Shown piece by piece: positions 37,018 through 45,385 of a stretch of 64,000 nt of DNA. The position numbers were made by a program, and so were the translations under genes. Below the pieces are notes generated by a model. The model was not told the DNA's origin and did not search any database. It saw nothing but the letters and a program-made list of their open reading frames with translations. Origin of the DNA: Myxococcus sp. CA023 (GTDB taxonomy: Bacteria; Myxococcota; Myxococcia; Myxococcales; Myxococcaceae); contig NZ_JAAEAH010000025.1 in assembly GCF_010998615.1 (NCBI RefSeq), forward strand, positions 1 through 64,000, written 5' to 3'. Position 1 is the first letter of the stretch; the number at the start of each line of letters is the position of its first letter.

Positions 37018-38463
37018 TCAGCGGTGCTGCTGGGGGAAGTGACGGCGGTGCAACGCATCCACCAGCGCCTGCGTCGCGGCGGTGTAGGCGACACGCGCCT
37101 CGGCCGCCGGCTCCTGCGCGCCCACCAGCGATGGGGTTTCCGGCGCGCTCTCCATGAGCGGGAAGTAGCCGTCCGGGACGGGCTCTCCCACCTGGCCAAC
37201 CAGTCCGATGGGCCCCGAGCCATGGCGGCGGCGGAAGAGGACGGGCTCGCCGGGGATGCTCTTCTTGCCCTCGGCCAACTCGTTGCCGAACTTCATCACC
37301 GGCGTGTTGCCCGTGCGAGACAGCTTGTAGATGGCGGCCACCTTGTCCCGGGTGAGCGGGCAGTCCATGGTCCGCGCGATGATGTGGCCGCCGTAGCCGT
37401 AGAACTGGGCCGACGGCTCCCAGCCCACCTGCCGCCGCAGCTCCTCGAAATCGCGCGTGGCCTCCGCGTCCAGTCCGTCCTCCAGGATGTTGACGGGCCG
37501 AATCCCCAGGTCCCGCGCCCGCGTCACCGCGTAGAGGTACTGGAGCTTCTTGTTGCCGGAGTCGAAGCGGATGGAGTCGTTGTTGCCGGGCTCCTCCTGG
37601 ATGAGCTGGAAGGCCGCGGGGATTCCGGACGTGAGCGTGTCGAAGGTGTCCAGCAGGTAGCTGGAGCGCTGCGGCCTGCGCTCGCGCATGGCCCGGAACG
37701 CGGCCTCATCCGAGCCATAGCGCTGGATGTGCTCGTGCCCCATGGTGCCCACGGGAACCATTCCCAGCTTCGCCGCCCCGTCCACGTTGGAGGTGCGCGT
37801 GACGCCCGCGTCCTTGCAGCTTCGCAGCGCCAGCTCGTGCTGCTCCAGACAGGTGGCCGCGCGCAGGCCCACCTCGAAGATGCGGGACGGGTCCTCGACG
37901 ATGTCCACCAGCTCCTTGACGGTGGCGAAGACGCGCCTGGCGTAGCCCTCCGCGTCCACGGTGATGGGCACCGCCTTCACGCCAACCGAATCGAGCGTCT
38001 CCAGCGCGATGGCCTTCTGCTCGTCGCACGTCACGGTGGCCAGCGCGCGGGCCAGTGCGTCCCGGTCCGACAGCGCCAGGGTGGCGACCTGGATGCGGAA
38101 GTTGAGCTGGAGCAGCAGCGGCTCCACCCAGGACACCAGGGCGGACGGCCCTGTCAGCGTGAGGATGGGCTCGCGCGGATAGAAGAGCGCGCCCTTGGGG
38201 ATGGCGCGGATGCTGAGTTTCTCACGGCGGAGGATGGCCGCCTTGAACCCCACGCCCATCTCATAGTCGTACCGGCTGAGGTAGTCGTAGTCCTCCGACT
38301 TGGGCTCCGGGATGAGCGACTTGACGAAGGCCGCCACGTCGAGCGGCATCACCTGGAGACCACCCCGCCGGTGCGAGTAGTAGAACGTTTCCCGACGAAG
38401 CGGCCAGCCGGCCTCCGCCATGCTGAACTTGTAGCCATCCGTCGCGAGCAGCGAGGTCGACAT
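37018..38463 (-). CDS. pncB: Nicotinate phosphoribosyltransferase
   Basis: A 481-residue PncB-like enzyme. It opens STSLLATDGYKFSMAEAGWP, with the early YKFSM nicotinate-binding segment. Later come FYYSHRRGGLQ, LEHEL-like LEQHELALRSCKDAG, GTSNV-like TRTSNVDGAAKLGMVPVGTM with GHEHIQRYG, and DSGNKKLQYLY for phosphoribosyl binding. It makes nicotinate mononucleotide from nicotinate and PRPP, the committed Preiss-Handler step to NAD. A family length of about 400-490 fits. It is the first gene of a two-gene unit with the nicotinamidase-like hydrolase; 54 codons of Ala/Glu/Arg-rich tail end the protein. Confidence 0.9.
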   Translation of the reverse strand: MSTSLLATDGYKFSMAEAGWPLRRETFYYSHRRGGLQVMPLDVAAFVKSLIPEPKSEDYDYLSRYDYEMGVGFKAAILRREKLSIRAIPKGALFYPREPILTLTGPSALVSWVEPLLLQLNFRIQVATLALSDRDALARALATVTCDEQKAIALETLDSVGVKAVPITVDAEGYARRVFATVKELVDIVEDPSRIFEVGLRAATCLEQHELALRSCKDAGVTRTSNVDGAAKLGMVPVGTMGHEHIQRYGSDEAAFRAMRERRPQRSSYLLDTFDTLTSGIPAAFQLIQEEPGNNDSIRFDSGNKKLQYLYAVTRARDLGIRPVNILEDGLDAEATRDFEELRRQVGWEPSAQFYGYGGHIIARTMDCPLTRDKVAAIYKLSRTGNTPVMKFGNELAEGKKSIPGEPVLFRRRHGSGPIGLVGQVGEPVPDGYFPLMESAPETPSLVGAQEPAAEARVAYTAATQALVDALHRRHFPQQHR

Positions 38464-38576
38464 CTTGGGGTCCTTCCTCCGATGTCGCGAAGAGTAAACG
38501 CGTCAGGGTTGCGTTTCCTATCCTCCCCTCGTGGATTCCCAGGGCATGACGTGAAAGCGGGGTTAAATGGAGGCGA

Positions 38577-39920
38577 ATGCCCCGGGAGCCCGCCAGACGC
38601 CTGCTGCCAGCGCTCGCCGCCAGCATGGGCGTGCATGGGCTCTTGTGGCTGACCCTGGAGTGCGGGGAGCCGGTCGCGAGGCCCCCTGCGGCGTCCTCGC
38701 CGCCTGCCCTGGAATGGGTCGATGTGGAGGTGGCGGAGGCCCGTGTATCGGGGGACACGCTGATGCCGAACGAGGGCCCGGTCGCCGGCGCCGCCCAGCC
38801 GGTGCCGCCAAAGCGTTCGGACAGCGCCCATGCGCCCCCTGCGCCCCGCACGGCTGCGAAGCACCGGGCTCCGCCGGGGCAGGCGGCGCCTGAGCGCGAC
38901 GCCGCGCCTGCCCAAGCGGAATCCCGGTCCGAGCGCCACACGGAACCCACCCACGCGAGTTCCCAGCCCGCCCACGACACGCAAGTCGCCCAAGCGGACG
39001 CGCGGCCTGAACGTCACGCGGAGGCCCTGGACTCGGCTCCGGCGCACCTCCGCTTCGCGGACGCGCCCCTGGCGGGGACGCCACCCACGGACATGCCCCG
39101 CGCGGAGCCCGGCGCCAACACCGCCCCGGGCTCGCGACTGTTGCTCGCGGCCCGTCAGGTCACCGCGCTTTCAGGAACGCATCGCGATGTGGCGGCGGAG
39201 CTCGACGGCGGCGTGGACCCGCCTGCCCCTCCTTCAGTCCAGGGCCTGGTGGAAGAGCTGGTATCCGAAAGCGTGGGCCGAGGCCGGGTGGAACGCGGGC
39301 TGGTGCACCCGTATTACGGCCAGCTCGGCAAGGCGTTGATGAAGGCGTGGGACGCCGACCGCTCCCTGAAGGAGCACGGCCTCCAGGGCTACTTCGACAT
39401 GGGCATGGAGCGCGGCCGCGCGTACTCGCGCATCTGGGTGGAGCGCGCGGCGGACTACGGCGCGTCGGGCTCGTTCGCCGCGAAGAACGGCCCGGGCGAG
39501 GACCGGCGCAGGCCGCTCAGCACCGCCGGAGACCCCACGCTCAATGCCCGCCGCGAGATGCGCCAGCAGATGCGTCAGGAGTTCCGCACCACGCGCCGCG
39601 CCCTCATCCGCGTCGTCCAGGACGCACAGGGCCAGCTCGTGGACGTGCAGCTCCTGGAGCCCAGCCACCAGCCCGAGGTCGACAAGGAGGCCCTCAAGGA
39701 CGTGCGCGCCATGGCGGAGAAGCTGCCTCCGCCGCCGGACGAGGCCGTGGGCGGCCGCTCGCGACTCACCAGTGTCTGGGAGTTCGAGCTGCTCATCTCC
39801 ATCAGCCCGCCCATCCCCACCTTCAGCTTCGAGTTCGACGAAGCGCTCGGCTTCATCGACACCCGCCTGCCGCTGGACCGCCGCATCTACAAGCGCGTGC
39901 GGCTGGTCGAAGTCCGCTGA
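38577..39920 (+). CDS. TonB-like protein (TonB C-terminal domain, Pro/Ala-rich linker)
   Basis: A 447-residue protein with TonB architecture: a short basic N-terminus, one membrane span (LLPALAASMGVHGLLWLTL), a long periplasm-spanning Pro/Ala/Glu/Arg linker (about residues 40-215), and a C-terminal TonB-like domain with TTRRALIRVVQDAQGQLVDV and KEALKDVRAMAEKLPPPP. The GLVHPYYGQLGKALMKAWD segment before it is conserved in myxobacterial TonB-like proteins. It would energise an outer-membrane transporter or act in gliding/surface machinery. Its neighbours give no clue; it is divergent from pncB. Confidence 0.82.
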   Translation: MPREPARRLLPALAASMGVHGLLWLTLECGEPVARPPAASSPPALEWVDVEVAEARVSGDTLMPNEGPVAGAAQPVPPKRSDSAHAPPAPRTAAKHRAPPGQAAPERDAAPAQAESRSERHTEPTHASSQPAHDTQVAQADARPERHAEALDSAPAHLRFADAPLAGTPPTDMPRAEPGANTAPGSRLLLAARQVTALSGTHRDVAAELDGGVDPPAPPSVQGLVEELVSESVGRGRVERGLVHPYYGQLGKALMKAWDADRSLKEHGLQGYFDMGMERGRAYSRIWVERAADYGASGSFAAKNGPGEDRRRPLSTAGDPTLNARREMRQQMRQEFRTTRRALIRVVQDAQGQLVDVQLLEPSHQPEVDKEALKDVRAMAEKLPPPPDEAVGGRSRLTSVWEFELLISISPPIPTFSFEFDEALGFIDTRLPLDRRIYKRVRLVEVR

Positions 39921-39926
39921 GCCGAC

Positions 39927-40664
39927 TCAGGACGCGCGCGACTTGCGCGCCGACTTCGTCTTGGCCTTCGCGGGCTTGGCGATCTTCGCCTCCACCGCCG
40001 CGCCACGCGTACGGACAGCGCGCGCCTTCGTGGTGACCTGCGGGCCGTAGATGCGCTCGTAGTCCTTCATGCTGCGCTTGATGACCTCGAGCGCCTCCGG
40101 CTGGTCGTAAACCTCGGCGATCTCCACGCTGCGCTTCCCCTCACCGGGAATCTGCTTGTAGGTGAGGAAGTAGTGCTTGAGGCGGTCGAGCAGCGCGCGC
40201 GGAAGCTGCGCGAGGTGCTGCAGCTCGCCGTACACCAGGTCGGACTCCAGCACCGCGATGATCTTGTCGTCGGCCTCGTCGCCGTCGACCATGCGGAAGC
40301 CGCCAATGGGAATCGCGCGCACCAGCAGGTTGCCGCTGGAGATGACCTTCTCCGTCAGCACGCAGATGTCGATGGGGTCGCCGTCGCCCTTGATGTCCTT
40401 CAGGCCCGTGCGCTCGGCGCAGCGCTTCGCCACCAGCTCGTCGCAGTACGTCTGCGGAATGAAGCCGTAGAGAGTGGGGCACTGGCTGCTGAAGCGCTGC
40501 GGACGGTCCAGCTTGAGGATGCCGGACTCCTTGTCCAGCTCGTACTTCACCGCGTCCGTGGGGACGATTTCGATGTACGCGGTGACGATTTCGGGGGCGT
40601 CCTCACCCGGGGTGATGCCGTGCCACGGGTGCGCCTGGGATGTGGTCTGGATTGGCTTCTTCAT
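39927..40664 (-). CDS. ppa: Inorganic pyrophosphatase (family I)
   Basis: A 245-residue family-I pyrophosphatase starting at ATG 40664, which overlaps the plsC stop in an ATGA. Signature residues are visible: KYELDKESGILKLDR (K41, E42), TLYGFIPQTYC (Y66), and DGDPIDICVL (D94, D96, D99) with VDGDEADDKIIAV following; a late DYERIYGPQV matches family ends. It hydrolyses PPi to drive biosynthesis. The C-terminal 40 residues are Lys/Ala/Arg-rich (AKPAKAKTKSARKSRAS), a histone-H1-like tail not seen in E. coli Ppa. It ends the epmA-plsC-ppa operon. Confidence 0.93.
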   Translation of the reverse strand: MKKPIQTTSQAHPWHGITPGEDAPEIVTAYIEIVPTDAVKYELDKESGILKLDRPQRFSSQCPTLYGFIPQTYCDELVAKRCAERTGLKDIKGDGDPIDICVLTEKVISSGNLLVRAIPIGGFRMVDGDEADDKIIAVLESDLVYGELQHLAQLPRALLDRLKHYFLTYKQIPGEGKRSVEIAEVYDQPEALEVIKRSMKDYERIYGPQVTTKARAVRTRGAAVEAKIAKPAKAKTKSARKSRAS

Positions 40665-41398
40665 GGCGTGTCTCCCGAGCGCTTGCAGGCCTCGGCATAG
40701 AGTTCTGCGACCGCGTCCTCCAACTGGCGCGTGAGCGCGTCGCGGTCCTTCATCGTCAGTCCCTGGGTGGGGATGGGCTTTCCCACCACCAACGCCACGC
40801 GCTGTCCCCACCGCACGGCCCGGCCCCCCTTGGGAAGAATGAGGCGCGTCCCTGATACGGCCAGGGGCACCACCGGAACACCCGCCTGGATGGCCAGCGT
40901 CGCGGCTCCCTTCTTGAACGGCCGCAGCCGCCCATCCGTGCTGCGCGTGCCTTCCGCGAAGAAGAGCACGCTCACCCGTTCCCGCAGCGCCGTGACGGCT
41001 TCCGACAGGCGGGCCCTGTCTCCCCCACCACCGGTGCGCTCCACCGGGATGTTGCCCGCGCGCCGGAGCGCGGGCCCGAAGACGGGGATGCGGAACAGCT
41101 CCGCCTTGGCCACGTAACGCGTGTGCTTGCGGATGTGGGCGAAGTTCACCAGCGCGTCGTAGTGCGACTGGTGGTTGCTCACGAAGACGACGTGGGTGTC
41201 GGTCGGGACGTTCTCGACACCCACCGCCTCGTGCCGTACCCCCGCGGACGCCAGCAGCGAGCGCGCCCACAGCACCAGCACGCCGTCCGCGTCCTTGGCG
41301 TCTCGCAGCGACAGCGCCGACACCACGGGAGACAACACACCGGTGATGCCCACCGCCGCCGTTCCAGCAAAGGCCGTCTGCAGGAGCTTGCGAATCAA
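40661..41398 (-). CDS. plsC: 1-acylglycerol-3-phosphate O-acyltransferase (PlsC family)
   Basis: A 245-residue membrane-associated acyltransferase. The HX4D motif is SNHQSHYD (H76-D81); the second block is FRIPVFGPALRRAGNIPVER, the third VLFFAEGTRSTDGRLRPFKK, and the fourth VPVVPLAVSGTRLILPKG. An N-terminal hydrophobic helix (FAGTAAVGITGVLSPVVSAL) anchors it. It acylates lysophosphatidate to phosphatidate in phospholipid synthesis. It overlaps epmA and ppa by 4 bases each, so the three are translationally coupled. Confidence 0.92.
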   Translation of the reverse strand: MIRKLLQTAFAGTAAVGITGVLSPVVSALSLRDAKDADGVLVLWARSLLASAGVRHEAVGVENVPTDTHVVFVSNHQSHYDALVNFAHIRKHTRYVAKAELFRIPVFGPALRRAGNIPVERTGGGGDRARLSEAVTALRERVSVLFFAEGTRSTDGRLRPFKKGAATLAIQAGVPVVPLAVSGTRLILPKGGRAVRWGQRVALVVGKPIPTQGLTMKDRDALTRQLEDAVAELYAEACKRSGDTP

Positions 41399-42399
41399 AC
41401 GAACTCGTGGGCGGGGAAAAGGAGCACGTCCGAGATGCGCTGGACCCCGAGCAGCAGCATCAGGATTCTATCGAGCCCGACGGCGATGCCCGCCGAGGGT
41501 GGCATTCGCCCTACCGCGTCAAGGAACCGCTCGTCCAGAGGATACACGGCCCGGCCCAGTTGGCGCCTGAGCTCCTGCTCTTCTGTCAATCGTGCACGCT
41601 GTTCCACGGGGTCCGTCAGCTCGGAAAACCCGTTCGCCAGCTCCAACCCCTTGGCGTACAACTCCACCCGCTCCGCCACTGTCGCGTCACCGGGCTTCAG
41701 TCGGGACAGCGCCGCCATGGACGCCGGGTACTCAATGAGGAAGGTGGGCCGCTCGTGGCCCAAGCCGGTCTCCACCTTCTGGAGGAAGAGGTGGAAGAAG
41801 ACGTCGTCGAACGTCTCCGCGTTCCCGGTGCGCACCCCGGCCGCCTCCGCCGCCCGCTTCAATGACGGGCCGTCCGAATGCTGGCGGATGTCCACGCCGG
41901 TGGCGCGCAGCACCGCGTCACGCACCGTCAACCGCTCGTAGGGGGTGCGTGTGAAGAAGAGCGGGTCCGCCCCGGGCTCCCCTTCCGTCGCGCCGCGGCC
42001 GGCCTCCGCCAGCGCCCCTTCCAGGTCATCCATGATGGCGTGGTAGTCCGCGTGGGGCCGGTAGAACTCCAGCATCGTGAATTCCGGATTGTGGGTCAGG
42101 GAGACCTCTCCATTCCGGAACACCTTGCACAGCTGGAACAACGGCCCGGCCCCGTCCGCGAGCAGCCGCTTCATGGCGTACTCGGGGCTGGAGTGCAGGT
42201 AGAGCGTCCGCGCGGAGCCCACATCCGTCTCCGGGATGAAGCCGGCCTCGAACGCGTTGATGTGCGGCTCCATCCCCGGAGTGGGGATGAGCAGCGGCGT
42301 CTCCACCTCCAGGTAGTCGTGGGCGGCGAAGAAACGTCGCAGGGCGGAGTAGAGGGACTGGCGTCCCCGGGCGGCCCGCCATTGAGAAAGATTGGGCAT
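41395..42399 (-). CDS. epmA: EF-P lysine lysyltransferase-like protein EpmA (GenX/PoxA)
   Basis: A 334-residue class II lysyl-tRNA-synthetase-like protein lacking the anticodon-binding domain. ATG 42399 (MPNLSQWRAARGRQSLYSA) sets the start. Motif 1 region YLEVETPLLIPTPGMEPHIN, motif 2 FRNGEVSLTHNPEFTMLEFY and motif 3 SAGIAVGLDRILMLLLGVQR are intact. It is known to attach beta-lysine to Lys of EF-P in bacteria with EpmB; whether this genome has EpmB and EF-P with that Lys cannot be seen here. It heads the epmA-plsC-ppa operon and is divergent from the peptidase gene by 30 bases. Confidence 0.9.
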   Translation of the reverse strand: MPNLSQWRAARGRQSLYSALRRFFAAHDYLEVETPLLIPTPGMEPHINAFEAGFIPETDVGSARTLYLHSSPEYAMKRLLADGAGPLFQLCKVFRNGEVSLTHNPEFTMLEFYRPHADYHAIMDDLEGALAEAGRGATEGEPGADPLFFTRTPYERLTVRDAVLRATGVDIRQHSDGPSLKRAAEAAGVRTGNAETFDDVFFHLFLQKVETGLGHERPTFLIEYPASMAALSRLKPGDATVAERVELYAKGLELANGFSELTDPVEQRARLTEEQELRRQLGRAVYPLDERFLDAVGRMPPSAGIAVGLDRILMLLLGVQRISDVLLFPAHEFV

Positions 42400-42429
42400 G
42401 GGCAGCGCGCAAGTAACATGAGGAGCCAC

Positions 42430-44223
42430 ATGCACCCAAGGATTCCCCTGCTGCTGGCCTTCGCCTGCTGCCTCACCGCCTGCCCCAAGGGCCCGCCCGC
42501 CGATGGCCGGCAGGTCCTTTCCGAAAAGCAGCAGCTCGAGGCGGATGTCAGCGCCATGTCCTCGAAGGCTGAAACCCTCCTCGAGGCCCAGAGCCGCCTG
42601 GTGTGGGACTTCTGGACGGAGGGCCGCCACGTGGACGTCGCCGCCACCTACGCCGGCCAGGAGGCGCTCTTCACCATCGAGAACATCCGCAGAATCGACC
42701 GGCTGCGCCAGCTCACGGACGACGCCCGCGAGGTGCGCGCCCTCACCGCGCTGCACTCGCACTTCGCCGGCGAGTACCTGTCCCACGCGCTGGCCGAGTT
42801 CAACGACGCGGCCGCCAATCTGGAAGCGTCCCTCACCTTCCCCGTGGACGGGAAGGATGTGCGCTACCGGGACCTGGAGCGGCTGCTCGCCAACGAGCGC
42901 ACGGTAGCGCGGCGCCGGGCCCTGTACGCCGCGGCCACGCCCGCGATTGAACGCCTCAACCAGACGCTGCGCCGACGCGAGGAGCGCGCGGACGAGCTGG
43001 TGCGTGAGCTGGGCTTCGCCTCCTACGAGGCCTTCGGCAGCGAGCTGCGGCAGTCGGACCTGGGACGGCTGAGCGTGCTGGCGGAGGAAATCCTCCAGGC
43101 CACGCAGGCCCCCTACCGCGTGGTGATGGAGCGGCTGAGCCAACGCGAGCTGGGCATGGCGTTCAAGGACATCACCCGCGCGGACATCCCCCGCCTGTTT
43201 CGCTCGCGCGAGGTGGAGGACGCCTTCCCCAAGGGAGAGTCCCTGCTCAAGGCCCACGGGACGCTGGCGGGCATGGGCCTGGACCTGGGTGAGTTGACGC
43301 ACGTCACCATCGACGCGCGGGACGTGAAGGCCAAGAGCTCACGCCCCCTGGCGCTGGCGGTGCGCGTGCCCTCCGACGTGCGCATCTCCTTCAAGCCGGG
43401 CACGGGCGTGCTGCACCAGGCACGCGTGCTCCACGAGTTCGGCCACGCGCTGCACGCGGCCTTCACCACGGAGACGCGCTTCGAACTCGCGCGCCTGGGC
43501 AACCCCACCGTGGGCGAGGCCTACTCCGCCCTCTTCGAGGACCTGGCCGAGGACCCGGTGTGGCTGGAGGAGCACGCGGGTGTCAGCGGCGAGCAACGCG
43601 CGCAGTACCTGGCCGCGTCCAGCGCGCACAAGCTGTTCCTCATCCGCCATGCCGCGGGCCGGCTGCTCTACCAGTTGGAGCTGCACCGCCGCGTCGAAGC
43701 CGACCCGAAGGCGCTGTACCGCGAAATCATGTCGCGCACCGACGACATCCCGATGACGGACGAGGACACCGAGCGCTACCTCGTGGACCAGGAGGACTTC
43801 TTCCAATCCGCGGACAGCTTCCGCGCATGGTTCCTGGCGGGTCAGCTCCAGGCGCAGCTCAAGGCGCGCTTCGGCCCCGCGTGGTGGCGCACGTCGCAGG
43901 CGGGCGAGTTCCTCAAGACGCTGTGGGCCAAGGGCAACGCGATGTCTGCGCGTGAGGTGGCCCAGGCCATTGGTGAGAAGGGCATCGAGCCGGACGTGCT
44001 GCTGCTGCGGCTGGGCACCACGCTCCAGGTGCCCATGAAGCTCAACCTCGAAGGCGTGGAGGACGCCATCCTCCCCGCCGCGCCGGGGCTGGAGGACTTC
44101 ACCCAGCCCCCGCCCGCGCCGGGGCTGGAGGATTTCAGCGCGCCCCCCGCCCCGCCCGCGAGCACGGTGGGGACGCGCACATTCATATGGCCGGACGCGT
44201 CGCCCAGCTCGTTGCCCCAGTAG
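42430..44223 (+). CDS. M3-like metallopeptidase lipoprotein, 3' end fused into convergent gene
   Basis: A 597-residue exported peptidase. ATG 42430 (preceded by GAGGAG) gives a lipoprotein signal ending CCLTAC (the Cys at residue 17); ATG 42418 is also possible. The zinc site is LHEFGHALHAAF (H335, H339), with a glutamate ligand in EAYSALFEDLAED about 33 residues on, as in M3/M2-like gluzincins. Upstream FKPGTGVLHQARV and a helical N-terminal domain fit M3. The last residues (after about residue 565: GLEDFTQPPPAPGLEDFSAP, then STVGTRTFIWPD) look aberrant: they include a 6-residue duplication and read antisense into the DUF1552 gene. The natural end was probably near 44165. Confidence 0.82.
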   Translation: MHPRIPLLLAFACCLTACPKGPPADGRQVLSEKQQLEADVSAMSSKAETLLEAQSRLVWDFWTEGRHVDVAATYAGQEALFTIENIRRIDRLRQLTDDAREVRALTALHSHFAGEYLSHALAEFNDAAANLEASLTFPVDGKDVRYRDLERLLANERTVARRRALYAAATPAIERLNQTLRRREERADELVRELGFASYEAFGSELRQSDLGRLSVLAEEILQATQAPYRVVMERLSQRELGMAFKDITRADIPRLFRSREVEDAFPKGESLLKAHGTLAGMGLDLGELTHVTIDARDVKAKSSRPLALAVRVPSDVRISFKPGTGVLHQARVLHEFGHALHAAFTTETRFELARLGNPTVGEAYSALFEDLAEDPVWLEEHAGVSGEQRAQYLAASSAHKLFLIRHAAGRLLYQLELHRRVEADPKALYREIMSRTDDIPMTDEDTERYLVDQEDFFQSADSFRAWFLAGQLQAQLKARFGPAWWRTSQAGEFLKTLWAKGNAMSAREVAQAIGEKGIEPDVLLLRLGTTLQVPMKLNLEGVEDAILPAAPGLEDFTQPPPAPGLEDFSAPPAPPASTVGTRTFIWPDASPSSLPQ

Positions 44224-45380
44224 ATGAGCGTGTTGTCCAACGCGGTGCCACTGCCCTCCGGGATGGAATCCAACCGATCCATCAGGTAGGCCAGCTGCTC
44301 GGCGTACCAGCGCTGAACCTGCACCATCTTCCCGCGGATGGTGCTCCGGCGGGGCTCCTCCTGCACGTCGAGCAGGTGGGCGATGTCGTTGTGCGTGTCC
44401 TCGTGGATGCCCAGCCAGGGCATGGACGGCCCCGGAATCGTCATGGAGACGACGCGCGTCAGGTCGCACGCGAAGGCGCGCGCGATGAGGTCCATGTGCA
44501 GCCGCGTCAGCGCCGGCATGTTGTTGAGGTTGCCCAGGCCGCCCAGACCGTAGGACGGCGGCGCGGCGCCGCCACTGCAAGCGGCCTCGCCGGACTGCTG
44601 CTTGGGGAGCGGCGTCGGGTCCATGGCCAGCGCCCCCAGACGCCGCTCGATGTCGCGCAGCGCCTCCAGGTGCGTCTCCAGCTTCTGGCGTTCGGCGCCC
44701 GCCAGGCGGTTGCGCAGGCGTGTGGCGTCCTTCATCAGGAAGTCCAGCAGGCTCTTGCGGCGCGCCCGGTTGCTCGCCACCTGCGCCGGGTCGGCGGTCG
44801 GCGAGGGCGCGTCACCGAAGAGGCGCTGGTACACGTTGGCCGGGTCGCGCTCAAAGGGGACGCGCGAGCCGTTCGCCGTGAAGCTGATGCTGTTGTAGAC
44901 GTGCTGGCCGCCGAACTGCTCCCAGGCGTTGAGCTGCAGGGAGCGGAAGCGCGTACCACCACCGATGTGGTTGCCCAGCACCTGGTCCAGCGAGGCGCTC
45001 TCCGGCAGGTGGTCCCCGCTGCCGGTGTTGACCTTGCTTCCGGTGAGGAACGTCACCGGGCCGCCTTCATGGCCCGTCAGGCCCTGCTCGTAGAGGACCT
45101 GGTAGTCCAGACCGTCCAGCACCAGGAGCTTGTCCCGGTGCGGCTGGAGCGGCGCGAGCATGGAGTTGGGGAAGTCGAGCGTGAAGTTCGTCTCCGAGCC
45201 CTGGGGATTCCAGAGCTCCGGGAGGCAGCCGTGCGAGGTGAACAGGGCCACGAAGCGCAGCGGCGGCGTGGTGCCCTGGGCGTAGGCGTCGGTGGTACCG
45301 AGCAGGTTGGCCAGGGGAAGCGCCGCCGTCGAGCCGGCCAGCGCCTGGAGCAGTGAGCGTCGGGAAAGTTCGCGGAGCAT
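43842..45380 (-). CDS. DUF1552 exported protein, C-terminus replaced by antisense read-through
   Basis: A 512-codon frame starting at ATG 45380 (MLRELSRRSLLQALAG, a Tat-like signal). The first 405 residues are good DUF1552: RFVALFTSHGCLPELWNPQG, LVLDGLDYQV, GHEGGPVTFLTG, ESASLDQVLG, MSMTIPGPSMPWLGIHEDTH, then TLIYWGNELGDASGHMNVRV. After VPTVLAGGAGGA, where the family continues for about 50 residues, the frame instead reads low-complexity Ser/Pro codons antisense to the peptidase gene. So the true C-terminus has been lost and the last 105 or so codons are not expected to be functional. It is paired 5 bases after the DUF1592 gene, its usual partner in Planctomycetes and myxobacteria. Confidence 0.72.
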   Translation of the reverse strand: MLRELSRRSLLQALAGSTAALPLANLLGTTDAYAQGTTPPLRFVALFTSHGCLPELWNPQGSETNFTLDFPNSMLAPLQPHRDKLLVLDGLDYQVLYEQGLTGHEGGPVTFLTGSKVNTGSGDHLPESASLDQVLGNHIGGGTRFRSLQLNAWEQFGGQHVYNSISFTANGSRVPFERDPANVYQRLFGDAPSPTADPAQVASNRARRKSLLDFLMKDATRLRNRLAGAERQKLETHLEALRDIERRLGALAMDPTPLPKQQSGEAACSGGAAPPSYGLGGLGNLNNMPALTRLHMDLIARAFACDLTRVVSMTIPGPSMPWLGIHEDTHNDIAHLLDVQEEPRRSTIRGKMVQVQRWYAEQLAYLMDRLDSIPEGSGTALDNTLIYWGNELGDASGHMNVRVPTVLAGGAGGALKSSSPGAGGGWVKSSSPGAAGRMASSTPSRLSFMGTWSVVPSRSSSTSGSMPFSPMAWATSRADIALPLAHSVLRNSPACDVRHHAGPKRALSCAWS

Positions 45381-45385
45381 GGGGG

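Noticed and set aside
36039-37223. Extended N-terminus of the nicotinamidase-like gene reading into pncB.
   Set aside because: The upstream 71 codons are basic and unconserved, antisense phase noise over pncB; ATG 37010 begins a normal isochorismatase fold.
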